Below, piece by piece: positions 16,157-24,207 of a DNA stretch of 64,000 nt. Below the pieces are notes generated by a model. The model worked only from the letters and a program-made list of their open reading frames with translations, searched no databases and had not been told where the DNA came from. The stretch's first letter is position 1. Each line of letters opens with the position of its first letter. The DNA comes from Thermohalobaculum sp039187815 (lineage in GTDB: Bacteria; Pseudomonadota; Alphaproteobacteria; Rhodobacterales; Rhodobacteraceae), in contig JBCCZI010000001.1 in NCBI GenBank assembly GCA_039187815.1, positions 1 through 64,000 on the forward strand, given 5' to 3'. Both the position numbers and the translations under genes were made by a program.

Positions 16157-16732
16157 TCAAACAGCCTTTGCAAACAAGACAAAACGGAGGGGGCCGTCGT
16201 TCCCTCCGTCGAATGGCCAGCAGGTTGTCAGCGCAAGCGCGACCTCGCCAGAGCGACGTATGGGCAAGGTCCATCTGCGGCTGTCCACGACCCGCGCCTC
16301 GGTGGCCTCGAAGTGGTGAAGGGCGCCATCGGTGGTCTCGATGACGATCCTGTCGCCGGGCCGCGTGTCTGCGAGAAACGCCAGGTGGCTGTCCCGGTGG
16401 CCTGCAATGGCGGCCAGGCCTGGCTGGCCGAGCGGCGCCGAGCCGGCCAGATGCCCCGGCCCCCAGGCCATCGCTTCGCCCGAGGCCGATCCCAGAACCA
16501 CCGCCGACGTCCTGAGCCGCGGCACCGTGATCTTTGCGATCGGTGCGATGTCGGCCCAGTGCCAGGGGCGTGCCGGGTCGGCGCCGTCTCGGATCTGCTG
16601 CCAGCTGCGCTCGAGCAGGATCTGGCCCACCCAGGCCTTGACCGGGTCATGGGCTGCCCGAACCGCGCCGAGCGTGCCCGCCAGGATCAGCGCGGCGCCC
16701 AGCAACGCGCCGGCACGGCGTCCGAGGCTCAT
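16157..16732 (-). CDS. Class GN (marine proteobacterial) sortase
   Basis: Cysteine transpeptidase of the Gram-negative sortase class, 191 residues. A short N-terminal membrane anchor (residues 5-27) precedes the sortase beta-barrel. The catalytic residues are visible: His112 in AAIAGHRDSHLAFL, Cys171 in ALTTCWPF and Arg183 in GPLRFVLF. It is predicted to process the C-terminal sorting signal of the protein encoded immediately upstream. The start ATG overlaps the substrate gene's stop (ATGA). Sortases are unusual in Gram-negatives, and this class typically serves a single neighbouring substrate. An upstream extension of the frame lies antisense to nothing recognisable and is discarded. Confidence 0.9.
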   Translation of the reverse strand: MSLGRRAGALLGAALILAGTLGAVRAAHDPVKAWVGQILLERSWQQIRDGADPARPWHWADIAPIAKITVPRLRTSAVVLGSASGEAMAWGPGHLAGSAPLGQPGLAAIAGHRDSHLAFLADTRPGDRIVIETTDGALHHFEATEARVVDSRRWTLPIRRSGEVALALTTCWPFDGGNDGPLRFVLFAKAV

Positions 16733-18906
16733 GGGCGCGCCTCCGATTTCGCGCCAAAGCGCAGGGCGGTGAGGATCACTCCGCCGGCAAGCGCAAGCAG
16801 CAAGGCCAGCAGCATCGAGGACATCCAGTTCAACGACCCGCGCGGCAGCGGCACGCCCTGCGGTGTGTCGGTGGTGCCTCGCGGCGCAATGCGATCGAGG
16901 ACGGCGCGATCGATGGCGGGAACGGGATCTGGTGCCTCGAACCGGAAGGCCTCTGGGTCCCAGCCGGCCGGCAAGTTCAACGGAACCTCGGCCGTCGCCA
17001 GCACCCCGCCCTGGGGCCTGGACGGCGTGACGTCCACGGCCACCAGTGAGGTTAATCTGGACACCAAGCCGTAATCGAGCGCGGTCTTTAGCAAGGCCAC
17101 ATCGACCAATCCGAGATCCCGGGTTATGGCGTTTGAGGAGAGGCGAAGCGCCTCGAGGGAGGCAATCTTTCGCCGGGCCCACAGTTTGGCCACCCCTTCG
17201 CGCTCGGCGGCCTTGCCGAGGGGCAGGCGCACCTCCCAGGGCTGCTCACCTCGGCGGCCGGTGATCACGGCGGTGCCCTCGGCCACGCCCTTCAGCGCGA
17301 TGGTCAGCGGCTCGCCTGCATAGAGATCGGGCAGGGGATCCGGATAGCCCTCCGCGTCGACGCCCTCGGGCAAGGAGAGCGCCAGATCCGTGATCGCTGG
17401 TGTCTCGATCTTCTTGAATAGTGCGGTCATCTGCTCCGCGACCTCCGAGAGATCGCCGATGTAGACATGGGCGCCGCGGCCCTTTTCGGCCGCGCGCGAC
17501 ATGAAATAGCTGTTCGGGGCCGACCCGATCCCGACCGTGAAGAGCCGGGTCGCCCCCAGCTTCTCATCGATCAGCGCCAGCATCTGCGCTTCGTTGCCGA
17601 CCGCCCCATCGGTCAGAAAGATCACCTGGCGCAGGCGTCCCGGTTCGGGCTGATCCGAGAGGGCAAACTCAAGGGCCGGCAGCATCTCGGTGCCGCCCTC
17701 CGCGATCAGGGAGCGAACAGCGCCGATCGCCTGCTCCACCGCCTCCGGCGTCGCTTGAACAGGGTTCTCTGCATAGACACCGAACTCATCGTTGAAGATC
17801 ACGATGTTGAAGCGGTCTTTGGGCTGCAAGCGGCGAATGGCCAGCTCGAGCCCGCGGCGCGCCTGCTCAATCGACTCGCCTGACATCGAGCCCGAGACGT
17901 CTTGCACAAAGATCACGTCGCGCGGCGTCTGGGGGGCTGCGGGACCGAGATCCGGGGCCGAGAGCATCAGCATCCGGTGGGCGGCGCCGTCGATGGTCTC
18001 GCCAAACAAGGCAGCCTGCGGGGCCTCGGCCTTGGCCTGCCAGATCAGCAGAAAGTCCCGGTCCGCCGGGACGGGCCCGCTCAGGGTCACCTTGGTTCGC
18101 CCGTCCTCGGGTGCGACCACGCGGATGTCGTGATAGGGGCTCTCCAGCGCCTCGATCGCAAAACCGGGCGCGAGATCCACCGAGAGCTCGACCGGATTGC
18201 GCAAGCTGCCTTCCGGCTCGCGGCGAGGATCGGCCACGGGCGCCTCGACCCGCGCGCGGTCGGGCACGGGATCCGCAACCGACCATCCCCCTTCGCCGAA
18301 GGTCACCTGCTGGACAACGGGCTCAGGGTTATAGCGCGGCGCGGCCACCAGAGGCATCCGCAGCTCCCATCGCCCGTCCTTGGGCGCCAGGGATTGCTGG
18401 AAGGCAATTTGGGCCACCACGGTCTCGCCCGGGCCGATATTGGCCACCGAGTTGGTGAAGAGATTGGGGCGCTCCTGCTCGACCAGGGCGGCCTTCTTGC
18501 CCTCGGCCTTGGCGGCCTCGTAGATCTCCTTGGCCTCGGCGCGCTCTCGGATCTTGCCTTCGATGAAGCGGTCTCCGATCCGCATGCGCAACCGGTCGAC
18601 GGCGCTGTCGGCGGGCAACGGGAAGGCATAGACACCTTCGACCCAGCTGTCAGAGGGGTTGGTGAACCGCTGCGTGACGGTCGCACGGGCGATTGTGCCG
18701 GTGACGGAGATGTCGATCTTGGTCGAGACCAGGGGCGCGGCGACATAAGCGCCCGGCCGGTCCGAGCGCAACATGAGCTGGCCGGAACGGACATCGTCCA
18801 GCGTCAGCAAGGCCGGCTCGGCCTGAGGGCTGGCCGTTTGGGCTAATCCCGGGCACCCCGGCAAGCCGGCCAAGGCCAGCACCAGCACAAAAAGCATGCG
18901 GATCAT
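16729..18906 (-). CDS. GN-sortase substrate with VIT and von Willebrand A domains
   Basis: 725-residue exported protein and the probable single substrate of the neighbouring sortase. A signal peptide (MIRMLFVLVLALAGLPGCPGLAQ) is followed by a VIT domain (inter-alpha-trypsin type, about 30-160, including TVTQRFTNPSDSWVEGVYAF) and a VWA domain with an intact MIDAS (DVSGSMSG, GGTEML, FLTDGAVGNE). The C-terminus has the three-part sorting signal: LPRGS (687-691), a hydrophobic helix and a basic tail. LPRGS departs from the usual LPxTG form. The start at 18906 is fixed by AGGAGA 7 bases upstream. VIT-VWA proteins mediate metal-dependent adhesion; the target surface is unknown. Confidence 0.9.
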   Translation of the reverse strand: MIRMLFVLVLALAGLPGCPGLAQTASPQAEPALLTLDDVRSGQLMLRSDRPGAYVAAPLVSTKIDISVTGTIARATVTQRFTNPSDSWVEGVYAFPLPADSAVDRLRMRIGDRFIEGKIRERAEAKEIYEAAKAEGKKAALVEQERPNLFTNSVANIGPGETVVAQIAFQQSLAPKDGRWELRMPLVAAPRYNPEPVVQQVTFGEGGWSVADPVPDRARVEAPVADPRREPEGSLRNPVELSVDLAPGFAIEALESPYHDIRVVAPEDGRTKVTLSGPVPADRDFLLIWQAKAEAPQAALFGETIDGAAHRMLMLSAPDLGPAAPQTPRDVIFVQDVSGSMSGESIEQARRGLELAIRRLQPKDRFNIVIFNDEFGVYAENPVQATPEAVEQAIGAVRSLIAEGGTEMLPALEFALSDQPEPGRLRQVIFLTDGAVGNEAQMLALIDEKLGATRLFTVGIGSAPNSYFMSRAAEKGRGAHVYIGDLSEVAEQMTALFKKIETPAITDLALSLPEGVDAEGYPDPLPDLYAGEPLTIALKGVAEGTAVITGRRGEQPWEVRLPLGKAAEREGVAKLWARRKIASLEALRLSSNAITRDLGLVDVALLKTALDYGLVSRLTSLVAVDVTPSRPQGGVLATAEVPLNLPAGWDPEAFRFEAPDPVPAIDRAVLDRIAPRGTTDTPQGVPLPRGSLNWMSSMLLALLLALAGGVILTALRFGAKSEARP

Positions 18907-19139
18907 AAGGGTCTCTCCTTCAAATTCGGCCACGACAGGGGTGACGGGTATCTGGCATCAATCAAAGCGGTGGAATCGGACCCGAGCGGGTCGCTCCTGG
19001 GGCGAACTCTAGCAGATTTCGAGGCGGTGCCAGACCCGCACAGCCCTATGGGGCCCTCGGCCGCTGCAAGAGTGCCTTGCGCGGGCATGGCTGGCGGCCT
19101 CTGCCCCATTGGGCTATGTCGAACGGGAAAGGATCCTGG
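18907..19139. other. Divergent intergenic region, sortase system / MFS gene
   Basis: 233 bases between divergent genes. It must hold promoters for both directions, but I see no consensus box, tRNA or strong palindrome. AAAGGATC at about 19129-19136 serves the MFS start. Confidence 0.4.
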
Positions 19140-20372
19140 ATGGCCCATCTGTCGATTGCCGCGGCGGCGCATCTCCCCCGCTGGAGACGCCCCGAGGCGC
19201 TGCTCATGCTGATGGCGCTCGCCTCGCCCCTGGCCTTTGCGACCTGGATGGCGTTGCTGAACAATTTCGTCGTGGAGTACGCCTCCTTCGACGGCTTGGA
19301 CATTGGCGTGCTGCATGTGGCGCGCGAGATCCCGGGGTTTCTGGCCTTCCTGGTGATCTATCTGCTCTTTGTCATCCACGAGCAACGTCTGGCGCTGTTG
19401 TCGCTCGCCCTCTTGGGCATCGGCACGGCAATTGTGGCGGACTTCCCAAGCTTTTGGGGACTGATCGCGACCACGGTCCTCAGCTCGATCGGCTTTCACT
19501 ACTACGAGACGGTCAATCAGTCGCTGCAGCTCCAATGGCTCTCGAAGGATCGCGCGCCGAGGGCCATCGGCAACATGGTCGCGATGGGCTCTGCCGGCTC
19601 GCTCCTGGCCTTTGCCGGAATCATGGCCGCCTCCGAGCTGATGGGCTGGGGCTATCAGACGATGTTCATGATGGGCGGCGGCGCCTGTACGCTGATCGCT
19701 TTGGTCGCTTGGATCGCCTTTCCGATGTTCAAAGCGCCGGTCGCCCAGCACCGCAAGATGATCCTGCGGCCGCGCTATTGGCTGTACTACGCGCTGGTCT
19801 TTATCGGAGGGGCGCGGCGCCAGATCTTTATCGTCTTTGCGCCGTTCATGATGGTTGAACGCTTTGGCATGGAGGTGCATGAGGTGACGGGGCTCATGCT
19901 CGCCAACTACCTCGCAACGATCCTGTTCGCCCCCCTGGCTGGCCGCCTGATTGAGCGGTACGGGGAGCGGTTTGCGCTGATCTTCGAGTATGTGGGGCTG
20001 TTTGTGGTCTTTGCGCTCTATGCCGGGATCTATTTCTTCCATTGGGGGGTCTGGCTGGCCATTGCCCTCTATGTGGCGGACCATCTGCTCTTTGCCCTCG
20101 CGATCGCTCAGAAGACCTATTTTCAGAAGATCGCTGATCCGGCGGATCAGGCGCCGACAGCGGCGGTGGCGTTCACCATCAACCACATCGCGGCCGTGAC
20201 GCTGCCTGCGCCGCTTGGGCTGTTGTGGCTGGCGGCGCCCGAGGCGGTCTATGCCCTGGCCGCGGCGCTGGCTCTCTGTTCCCTCACCCTATCATTCCTC
20301 GTGCCACGGTATCCCGGGCCCGGGGCCGAGACCGTATTGGCGCGCGCGGCGGTCCCGCGCCCGGCTGAGTGA
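19140..20372 (+). CDS. MFS transporter, substrate unknown
   Basis: 410-residue inner-membrane transporter with about twelve hydrophobic segments, consistent with the major facilitator superfamily. Typical loop signatures are partly present (EYASFDGLDIGVLHVAREIP in the first loop and PLAGRLIERYGER in the second half, the latter like the MFS loop motif). The start MAHLSIAAAAHLPRW is preceded by AAAGGATC at good spacing, and the 21 residues upstream in frame are not needed. It begins a run of five plus-strand genes with minimal gaps, and its stop overlaps the MATE gene start (GTGA). No substrate clue is present. Confidence 0.78.
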   Translation: MAHLSIAAAAHLPRWRRPEALLMLMALASPLAFATWMALLNNFVVEYASFDGLDIGVLHVAREIPGFLAFLVIYLLFVIHEQRLALLSLALLGIGTAIVADFPSFWGLIATTVLSSIGFHYYETVNQSLQLQWLSKDRAPRAIGNMVAMGSAGSLLAFAGIMAASELMGWGYQTMFMMGGGACTLIALVAWIAFPMFKAPVAQHRKMILRPRYWLYYALVFIGGARRQIFIVFAPFMMVERFGMEVHEVTGLMLANYLATILFAPLAGRLIERYGERFALIFEYVGLFVVFALYAGIYFFHWGVWLAIALYVADHLLFALAIAQKTYFQKIADPADQAPTAAVAFTINHIAAVTLPAPLGLLWLAAPEAVYALAAALALCSLTLSFLVPRYPGPGAETVLARAAVPRPAE

Positions 20373-21832
20373 GCGCTGCCATGGCCGAGCCTCCCCGGTT
20401 CACCCGCGGCTCCACCATGCGCCATGTGGCGGTGATGACCACGACCGGTGCCTTCGGGTTGATGGCGCTCTTCCTGGTGGATGTGCTCAACCTCTTCTAC
20501 ATCTCGCTGCTGGGGCAAGAGGAATTGGCCGCGGCGATCGGGTTCGCCGGCACTCTGCAGTTTTTCATGATCTCGATTTCGATCGGGCTTTCAATCGGGG
20601 CGACGGCCATTGTCAGCCGGGCCATCGGGGCAGGGAACGAGGAGGAGGCCAAGCGGCTTGCGGCCTCGTCGATGCTAACGTTGGTTCTGATCCTCTCCCT
20701 GGTCACGGCGGGCGTCTGGGTGATGCGCGACGCGGCGCTCGGATTGCTCGGGGCCGAGGGCGAGACGGCCGCCCTGGCCAGCCGGTTCTTGGCGATCGTG
20801 CTTCCTCCGGTTCCGTTTCTCGGGATCGCCATGGTGTCGGGCGGGCTCCTGCGCTCAAGAGGCGATGCCAGCCGGGCGATGTATGTCACGCTCGGCGGCG
20901 GAGCTCTGGCAGCCGTGCTGGACCCCATATTCATCTTTGCGCTGGATCTCGGGCTGGACGGGGCGGCGATTGTCACGGCGATGACCCGCGTGGCGGTGGC
21001 CGCCCTTGGGCTGGCCTTCACAGTCGGGGTTCATCGGATGGTCGGCCGTCTCGACCCTATGGCCGCCTGGAAGGATACGCGGCGTCTCCTGGCGATCGCC
21101 GCACCAGCGGTGGCGACGCAGCTCTCCACCCCATTCGGTATGGCCTATCTCACCGGGATCGTTGCCAGCCATGGGGACGAAGCCGTCGCCGGCTGGGCCG
21201 TGGTCGGCCGGCTGACCGCCCTCTCCTTTGGCGGCATCTTCGCCCTGTCCGGCGCGGTCGGCCCGATCTTTGGCCAGAACCTCGGAGCCGGCCTCTATGC
21301 CCGGCTGCCGCTCATCTTTCGCGATGCGCTGCTGTTTGCCATCTTCTACGTGGCCGTGGTCTGGCTGGTGGTTTTTGCGCTCAGCGATCATTTGATCGCA
21401 GCTTTCGGGCTCGCCGGGACTGGCGCCGAGGTTTTCCGTTCCTTCGCGACCTTTGGCACGGCCGCCTATGTCTTCACAGCGGTGCTGTTCGTGTCGAATG
21501 CCTGTTTCAACAACCTCGGCCGTCCGACCTGGTCTGCAGCGTTCAATTGGAGCCGCGATGCGGTTGTCATCCCGGTGCTCGCATTTCTGCTCGGGGCTGG
21601 GCTCAACGCTTCGGGCGTGATTCTGATTCAGGCCTGTGCCGCGGCCCTGGTGGGCACCTGCGCGGCCTTCGCGGCATGGCGCTATCTCGACCGCTTTCCC
21701 GGGGCCAAGGTCGACACACAGGGTTTGCCGGAGGCCACGGCGGCCCCATATGCCTCGGGTCGCTCGGCCTTGGTGGTGTCGCCTTCGGCCTCCGATCCAT
21801 CCCCTCTGGCCGAGCCAAAGAAACCGGGTTAA
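20369..21832 (+). CDS. MATE-family efflux transporter
   Basis: Multidrug and toxic-compound extrusion family transporter of 487 residues, probably using Na+ or H+ to export cationic or other compounds. Twelve hydrophobic segments form two homologous halves: ISLLGQEELAAAIGFAGTLQF with GATAIVSRAIGAGNEEEAKR in the first, and AVGPIFGQNLGAGLYARLP in the second. The annotated start is a GTG overlapping the MFS stop. An ATG four codons later (20381) is an alternative. The last 40 residues are hydrophilic and Pro/Ser-rich. Confidence 0.88.
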   Translation: MSAAMAEPPRFTRGSTMRHVAVMTTTGAFGLMALFLVDVLNLFYISLLGQEELAAAIGFAGTLQFFMISISIGLSIGATAIVSRAIGAGNEEEAKRLAASSMLTLVLILSLVTAGVWVMRDAALGLLGAEGETAALASRFLAIVLPPVPFLGIAMVSGGLLRSRGDASRAMYVTLGGGALAAVLDPIFIFALDLGLDGAAIVTAMTRVAVAALGLAFTVGVHRMVGRLDPMAAWKDTRRLLAIAAPAVATQLSTPFGMAYLTGIVASHGDEAVAGWAVVGRLTALSFGGIFALSGAVGPIFGQNLGAGLYARLPLIFRDALLFAIFYVAVVWLVVFALSDHLIAAFGLAGTGAEVFRSFATFGTAAYVFTAVLFVSNACFNNLGRPTWSAAFNWSRDAVVIPVLAFLLGAGLNASGVILIQACAAALVGTCAAFAAWRYLDRFPGAKVDTQGLPEATAAPYASGRSALVVSPSASDPSPLAEPKKPG

Positions 21833-21883
21833 GTACGGCGCCGATCGCAGGCGCAGTCAGCGCAAGACCAAGGACCAGCAAGC

Positions 21884-22207
21884 ATGCCGAAGATCACTTT
21901 TGTCGAGCACAGCGGGAAGGAACACGTCGTCGAGGTGGCCGAAGGCCTCACCGTGATGGAGGGCGCCGTGTCGAACAACGTTCCTGGGATCGATGCGGAT
22001 TGCGGCGGCGCTTGCGCGTGCTCGACCTGCCATGTCTATGTCCATCCGGATTGGATCGGGAAACTGCCGGAGAAAGAGGACATGGAGATCGACATGCTCG
22101 ACTTCGCCTATGAGCCAGATGTCGAGCGGTCGCGCCTGACCTGCCAGATCAAGGTGACCTCGGATCTGGATGGGCTGGTCGTGAAAATGCCCGAGAAGCA
22201 GATTTGA
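21884..22207 (+). CDS. fdxB: 2Fe-2S ferredoxin, adrenodoxin/FdxB type
   Basis: 107-residue soluble electron carrier. Cluster ligands are visible as C-x5-C-x2-C in DCGGACACSTCHVYV and a fourth Cys in RLTCQIKV near the end. The acidic MEIDMLDFAYEP segment is typical of vertebrate-type ferredoxins that serve cytochrome P450s or Fe-S assembly. AAGGA precedes the ATG. The last bases overlap the TTG start of the next gene. No partner ferredoxin reductase or P450 is in the window. Confidence 0.92.
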   Translation: MPKITFVEHSGKEHVVEVAEGLTVMEGAVSNNVPGIDADCGGACACSTCHVYVHPDWIGKLPEKEDMEIDMLDFAYEPDVERSRLTCQIKVTSDLDGLVVKMPEKQI

Positions 22208-23007
22208 GAAGGCACTACCGACAGATCGGTTCTGCGGTGGCACTTTTGGTCGGTGTCATGCTGCCGGTCGATGCGCTGTCGGCTGAGGTCCGGTTTTGCG
22301 AGTGGGACAGGGCCTCGCGCCTGAAGGCCTGCCTGATCGAGCCAACCGGTCGATATGGGCACAATGTGCTCGGCCCGAACTCGGAATGGAGCCGGCTCAG
22401 CCTCGAACTTGGCGGGGACGGCAAAGCGGCCTCGGGCATCTCGATCGCTGAGATTGAACTCCCCACAGACCGTGTGTTCGAAGATGTCGCCCCCCGTCTG
22501 GTCGACCTCGATGGCGACACGCGCCCAGAGATTGTGATCGTCGAAGCAAGCCGGGGCCAGGGAGCGGAGATCGTGGTCTATGGCCACCGTTCTGCCGGCG
22601 ACCATGGCGCGGCGCTCAGGAAGATCGCCGCGACACTTCCCATCGGGCGGGGGTTCCGCTGGCGCGCGATCGCGGGCATTGCCGATCTGGATGGGGACGG
22701 CCGCATCGAGATTGCCGAGGTCGAGACCCCCCATATCGGCGGTACGCTTCGTGTGTGGTCCTGGCGCGATGGCGCCTTGGTCGAGCTCGCGACGCTGCCC
22801 GGCTTTTCGAACCACCGGATTGGTGAGGACTTCATCACCTCGATCATCCGCGACTGCGGCGATGGGCCCGAGGTGGTGCTCCCGGATTTCGGATGGCGCG
22901 GCCTCTATGCCGTGCGGCTCGAGGCGGGCGCCCTGGGACGACGGGCGCTCGATCTTCCCGCCAATACCGTGGGTCTCGCCCGCGCCTTTGCCTGTGAGGT
23001 GTCATGA
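22204..23007 (+). CDS. Exported FG-GAP/VCBS-repeat protein
   Basis: 267-residue protein with a signal peptide (basic RRHYRQ, then a hydrophobic stretch to ALSA) and two calcium-binding-loop repeats, DLDGDTRPEIVIVE and DLDGDGRIEIAEVE, as in FG-GAP/VCBS beta-propeller proteins. It is therefore probably periplasmic. The TTG start overlaps the ferredoxin stop (TTGA), and starting here gives a complete signal peptide, whereas later ATGs would truncate it. The stop overlaps the start of the next gene (ATGA). Function unknown; such domains bind ligands or partners. Confidence 0.75.
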   Translation: MRRHYRQIGSAVALLVGVMLPVDALSAEVRFCEWDRASRLKACLIEPTGRYGHNVLGPNSEWSRLSLELGGDGKAASGISIAEIELPTDRVFEDVAPRLVDLDGDTRPEIVIVEASRGQGAEIVVYGHRSAGDHGAALRKIAATLPIGRGFRWRAIAGIADLDGDGRIEIAEVETPHIGGTLRVWSWRDGALVELATLPGFSNHRIGEDFITSIIRDCGDGPEVVLPDFGWRGLYAVRLEAGALGRRALDLPANTVGLARAFACEVS

Positions 23008-23765
23008 GCCGGCGTCCCGTCGTTGCGTTGACCGCGTTTCTGCACCAGGTCGAGGACGGCTTCGAGGCCGAGGTCTGCGGTCTGCGGACCCCCCAGGCAC
23101 TGGCAGAGATCTCCGGCTGCGCGCCGCTGGTCCTGCCGGGCCGGCCCGATGCGCTCGACACCGGACATATGCTGGATCTCTTCGATGGCCTGGTGTTGAC
23201 CGGTGGGCGGCCAAACGTGCATCCGCGCTTTTATGGCGCCGAGGATGACGGGCGTTATGGGCCCTTTGACGAGGCGCGCACCGCGATCACGCTGCCGCTG
23301 ATCCGTGCGATGGTCGAGGCCGGGAAACCCGTCTTCGGCCTCTGTCTCGGCATCCAGGAGATGAACGTGGCCTTTGGCGGCACGCTGCACCCTGAGATCC
23401 GCGACGAACCGGGCCGGATGAACCACCGCATGCCCCGCGGCGAGAAGGACCAAGAGATCGTCTTTCGCAAACGGCACAAGGTCACCTTTCTCGAGGATGG
23501 CGCGTTCCACCGATTGCTGGGCTTGACGGAGACCGTGACGAACTCGCTCCATGGCCAAGCGGTCTGGGAACCCGGGGAGCGCGTGACCGTCGAGGGACGG
23601 GCCGAGGACAACACGATCGAGGCGATCTCGATCAAAGAGGCCAAGAGCTTTGCGCTCGGTGTCCAATGGCATGCGGAGTACAAGGCCGGCATCGATCCGA
23701 TCAGCCATGTGCTGTTCGAGGCCTTCGGTACGGCGGCCGAGAAGGCACAGCGCGCCCGCGCCTGA
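23004..23765 (+). CDS. Gamma-glutamyl-gamma-aminobutyrate hydrolase family (class I GATase-like, PuuD family)
   Basis: 253-residue cytoplasmic amidohydrolase of peptidase family C26. The nucleophile Cys114 lies in VFGLCLGIQEMNVAFGGTLH, and the His/Glu partners in LGVQWHAEYKAG near the C-terminus. PuuD releases GABA from gamma-glutamyl-GABA in putrescine breakdown. Family members also act on other gamma-glutamyl or N-malonyl amides. No other puu genes are nearby, so the substrate is not settled. The ATG overlaps the preceding stop. Confidence 0.85.
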   Translation: MSRRPVVALTAFLHQVEDGFEAEVCGLRTPQALAEISGCAPLVLPGRPDALDTGHMLDLFDGLVLTGGRPNVHPRFYGAEDDGRYGPFDEARTAITLPLIRAMVEAGKPVFGLCLGIQEMNVAFGGTLHPEIRDEPGRMNHRMPRGEKDQEIVFRKRHKVTFLEDGAFHRLLGLTETVTNSLHGQAVWEPGERVTVEGRAEDNTIEAISIKEAKSFALGVQWHAEYKAGIDPISHVLFEAFGTAAEKAQRARA

Positions 23766-23784
23766 CGCGCCACCATGGGTGGCC

Positions 23785-24207
23785 TCAGAGCCAGCCGCGC
23801 AGGATCGGGATCAGCGGCAAATCCGCCGGCGGCATGGGATAATCGCGCAGCCGCTTGGGGTCGGCCCAGGCCAGCTCCTGACCCTCCCGGCCTTGAGCGA
23901 TCCCCTCCCATTTGCGGCAGACGAACAGCGGCATGAGCAGGTGAAATCCATCATAGCCATGGCTTGCAAATGTGAGGGGGGCGAGACAGCTTTGCCAGGT
24001 GGATATCCCCAATTCCTCATGCAGCTCGCGGATCAGTGCGGCCTCGGGCGTCTCGCCCACCTCGACCTTGCCGCCCGGAAACTCCCACAAGCCGCCCATA
24101 GCCTTATGGGCGGGCCGGCGTGCCAGGAGGACCCGGCCATCCGGATCGATCAAGGCCACGGCCACCACCAGGACCAGGCGGGTCGGCTCAGGATCGGTAA
24201 TCGGCAT
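23785..24207 (-). CDS. mutT: (Deoxy)nucleoside triphosphate pyrophosphohydrolase, MutT type
   Basis: 140-residue Nudix hydrolase predicted to clear oxidised dGTP from the nucleotide pool. The Nudix box GGKVEVGETPEAALIRELHE continues as ELGI and fits the GX5EX7REUXEEXGU pattern. MGGLWEFPGGK just before it is the MutT-type signature, and the N-terminus VVAVALIDPDGRVLLARRP is standard. Its start overlaps the argJ 3' end by 20 bases, so it is the last gene of the isomerase-argJ-mutT transcript. It converges on the gene ending at 23765. Confidence 0.92.
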   Translation of the reverse strand: MPITDPEPTRLVLVVAVALIDPDGRVLLARRPAHKAMGGLWEFPGGKVEVGETPEAALIRELHEELGISTWQSCLAPLTFASHGYDGFHLLMPLFVCRKWEGIAQGREGQELAWADPKRLRDYPMPPADLPLIPILRGWL

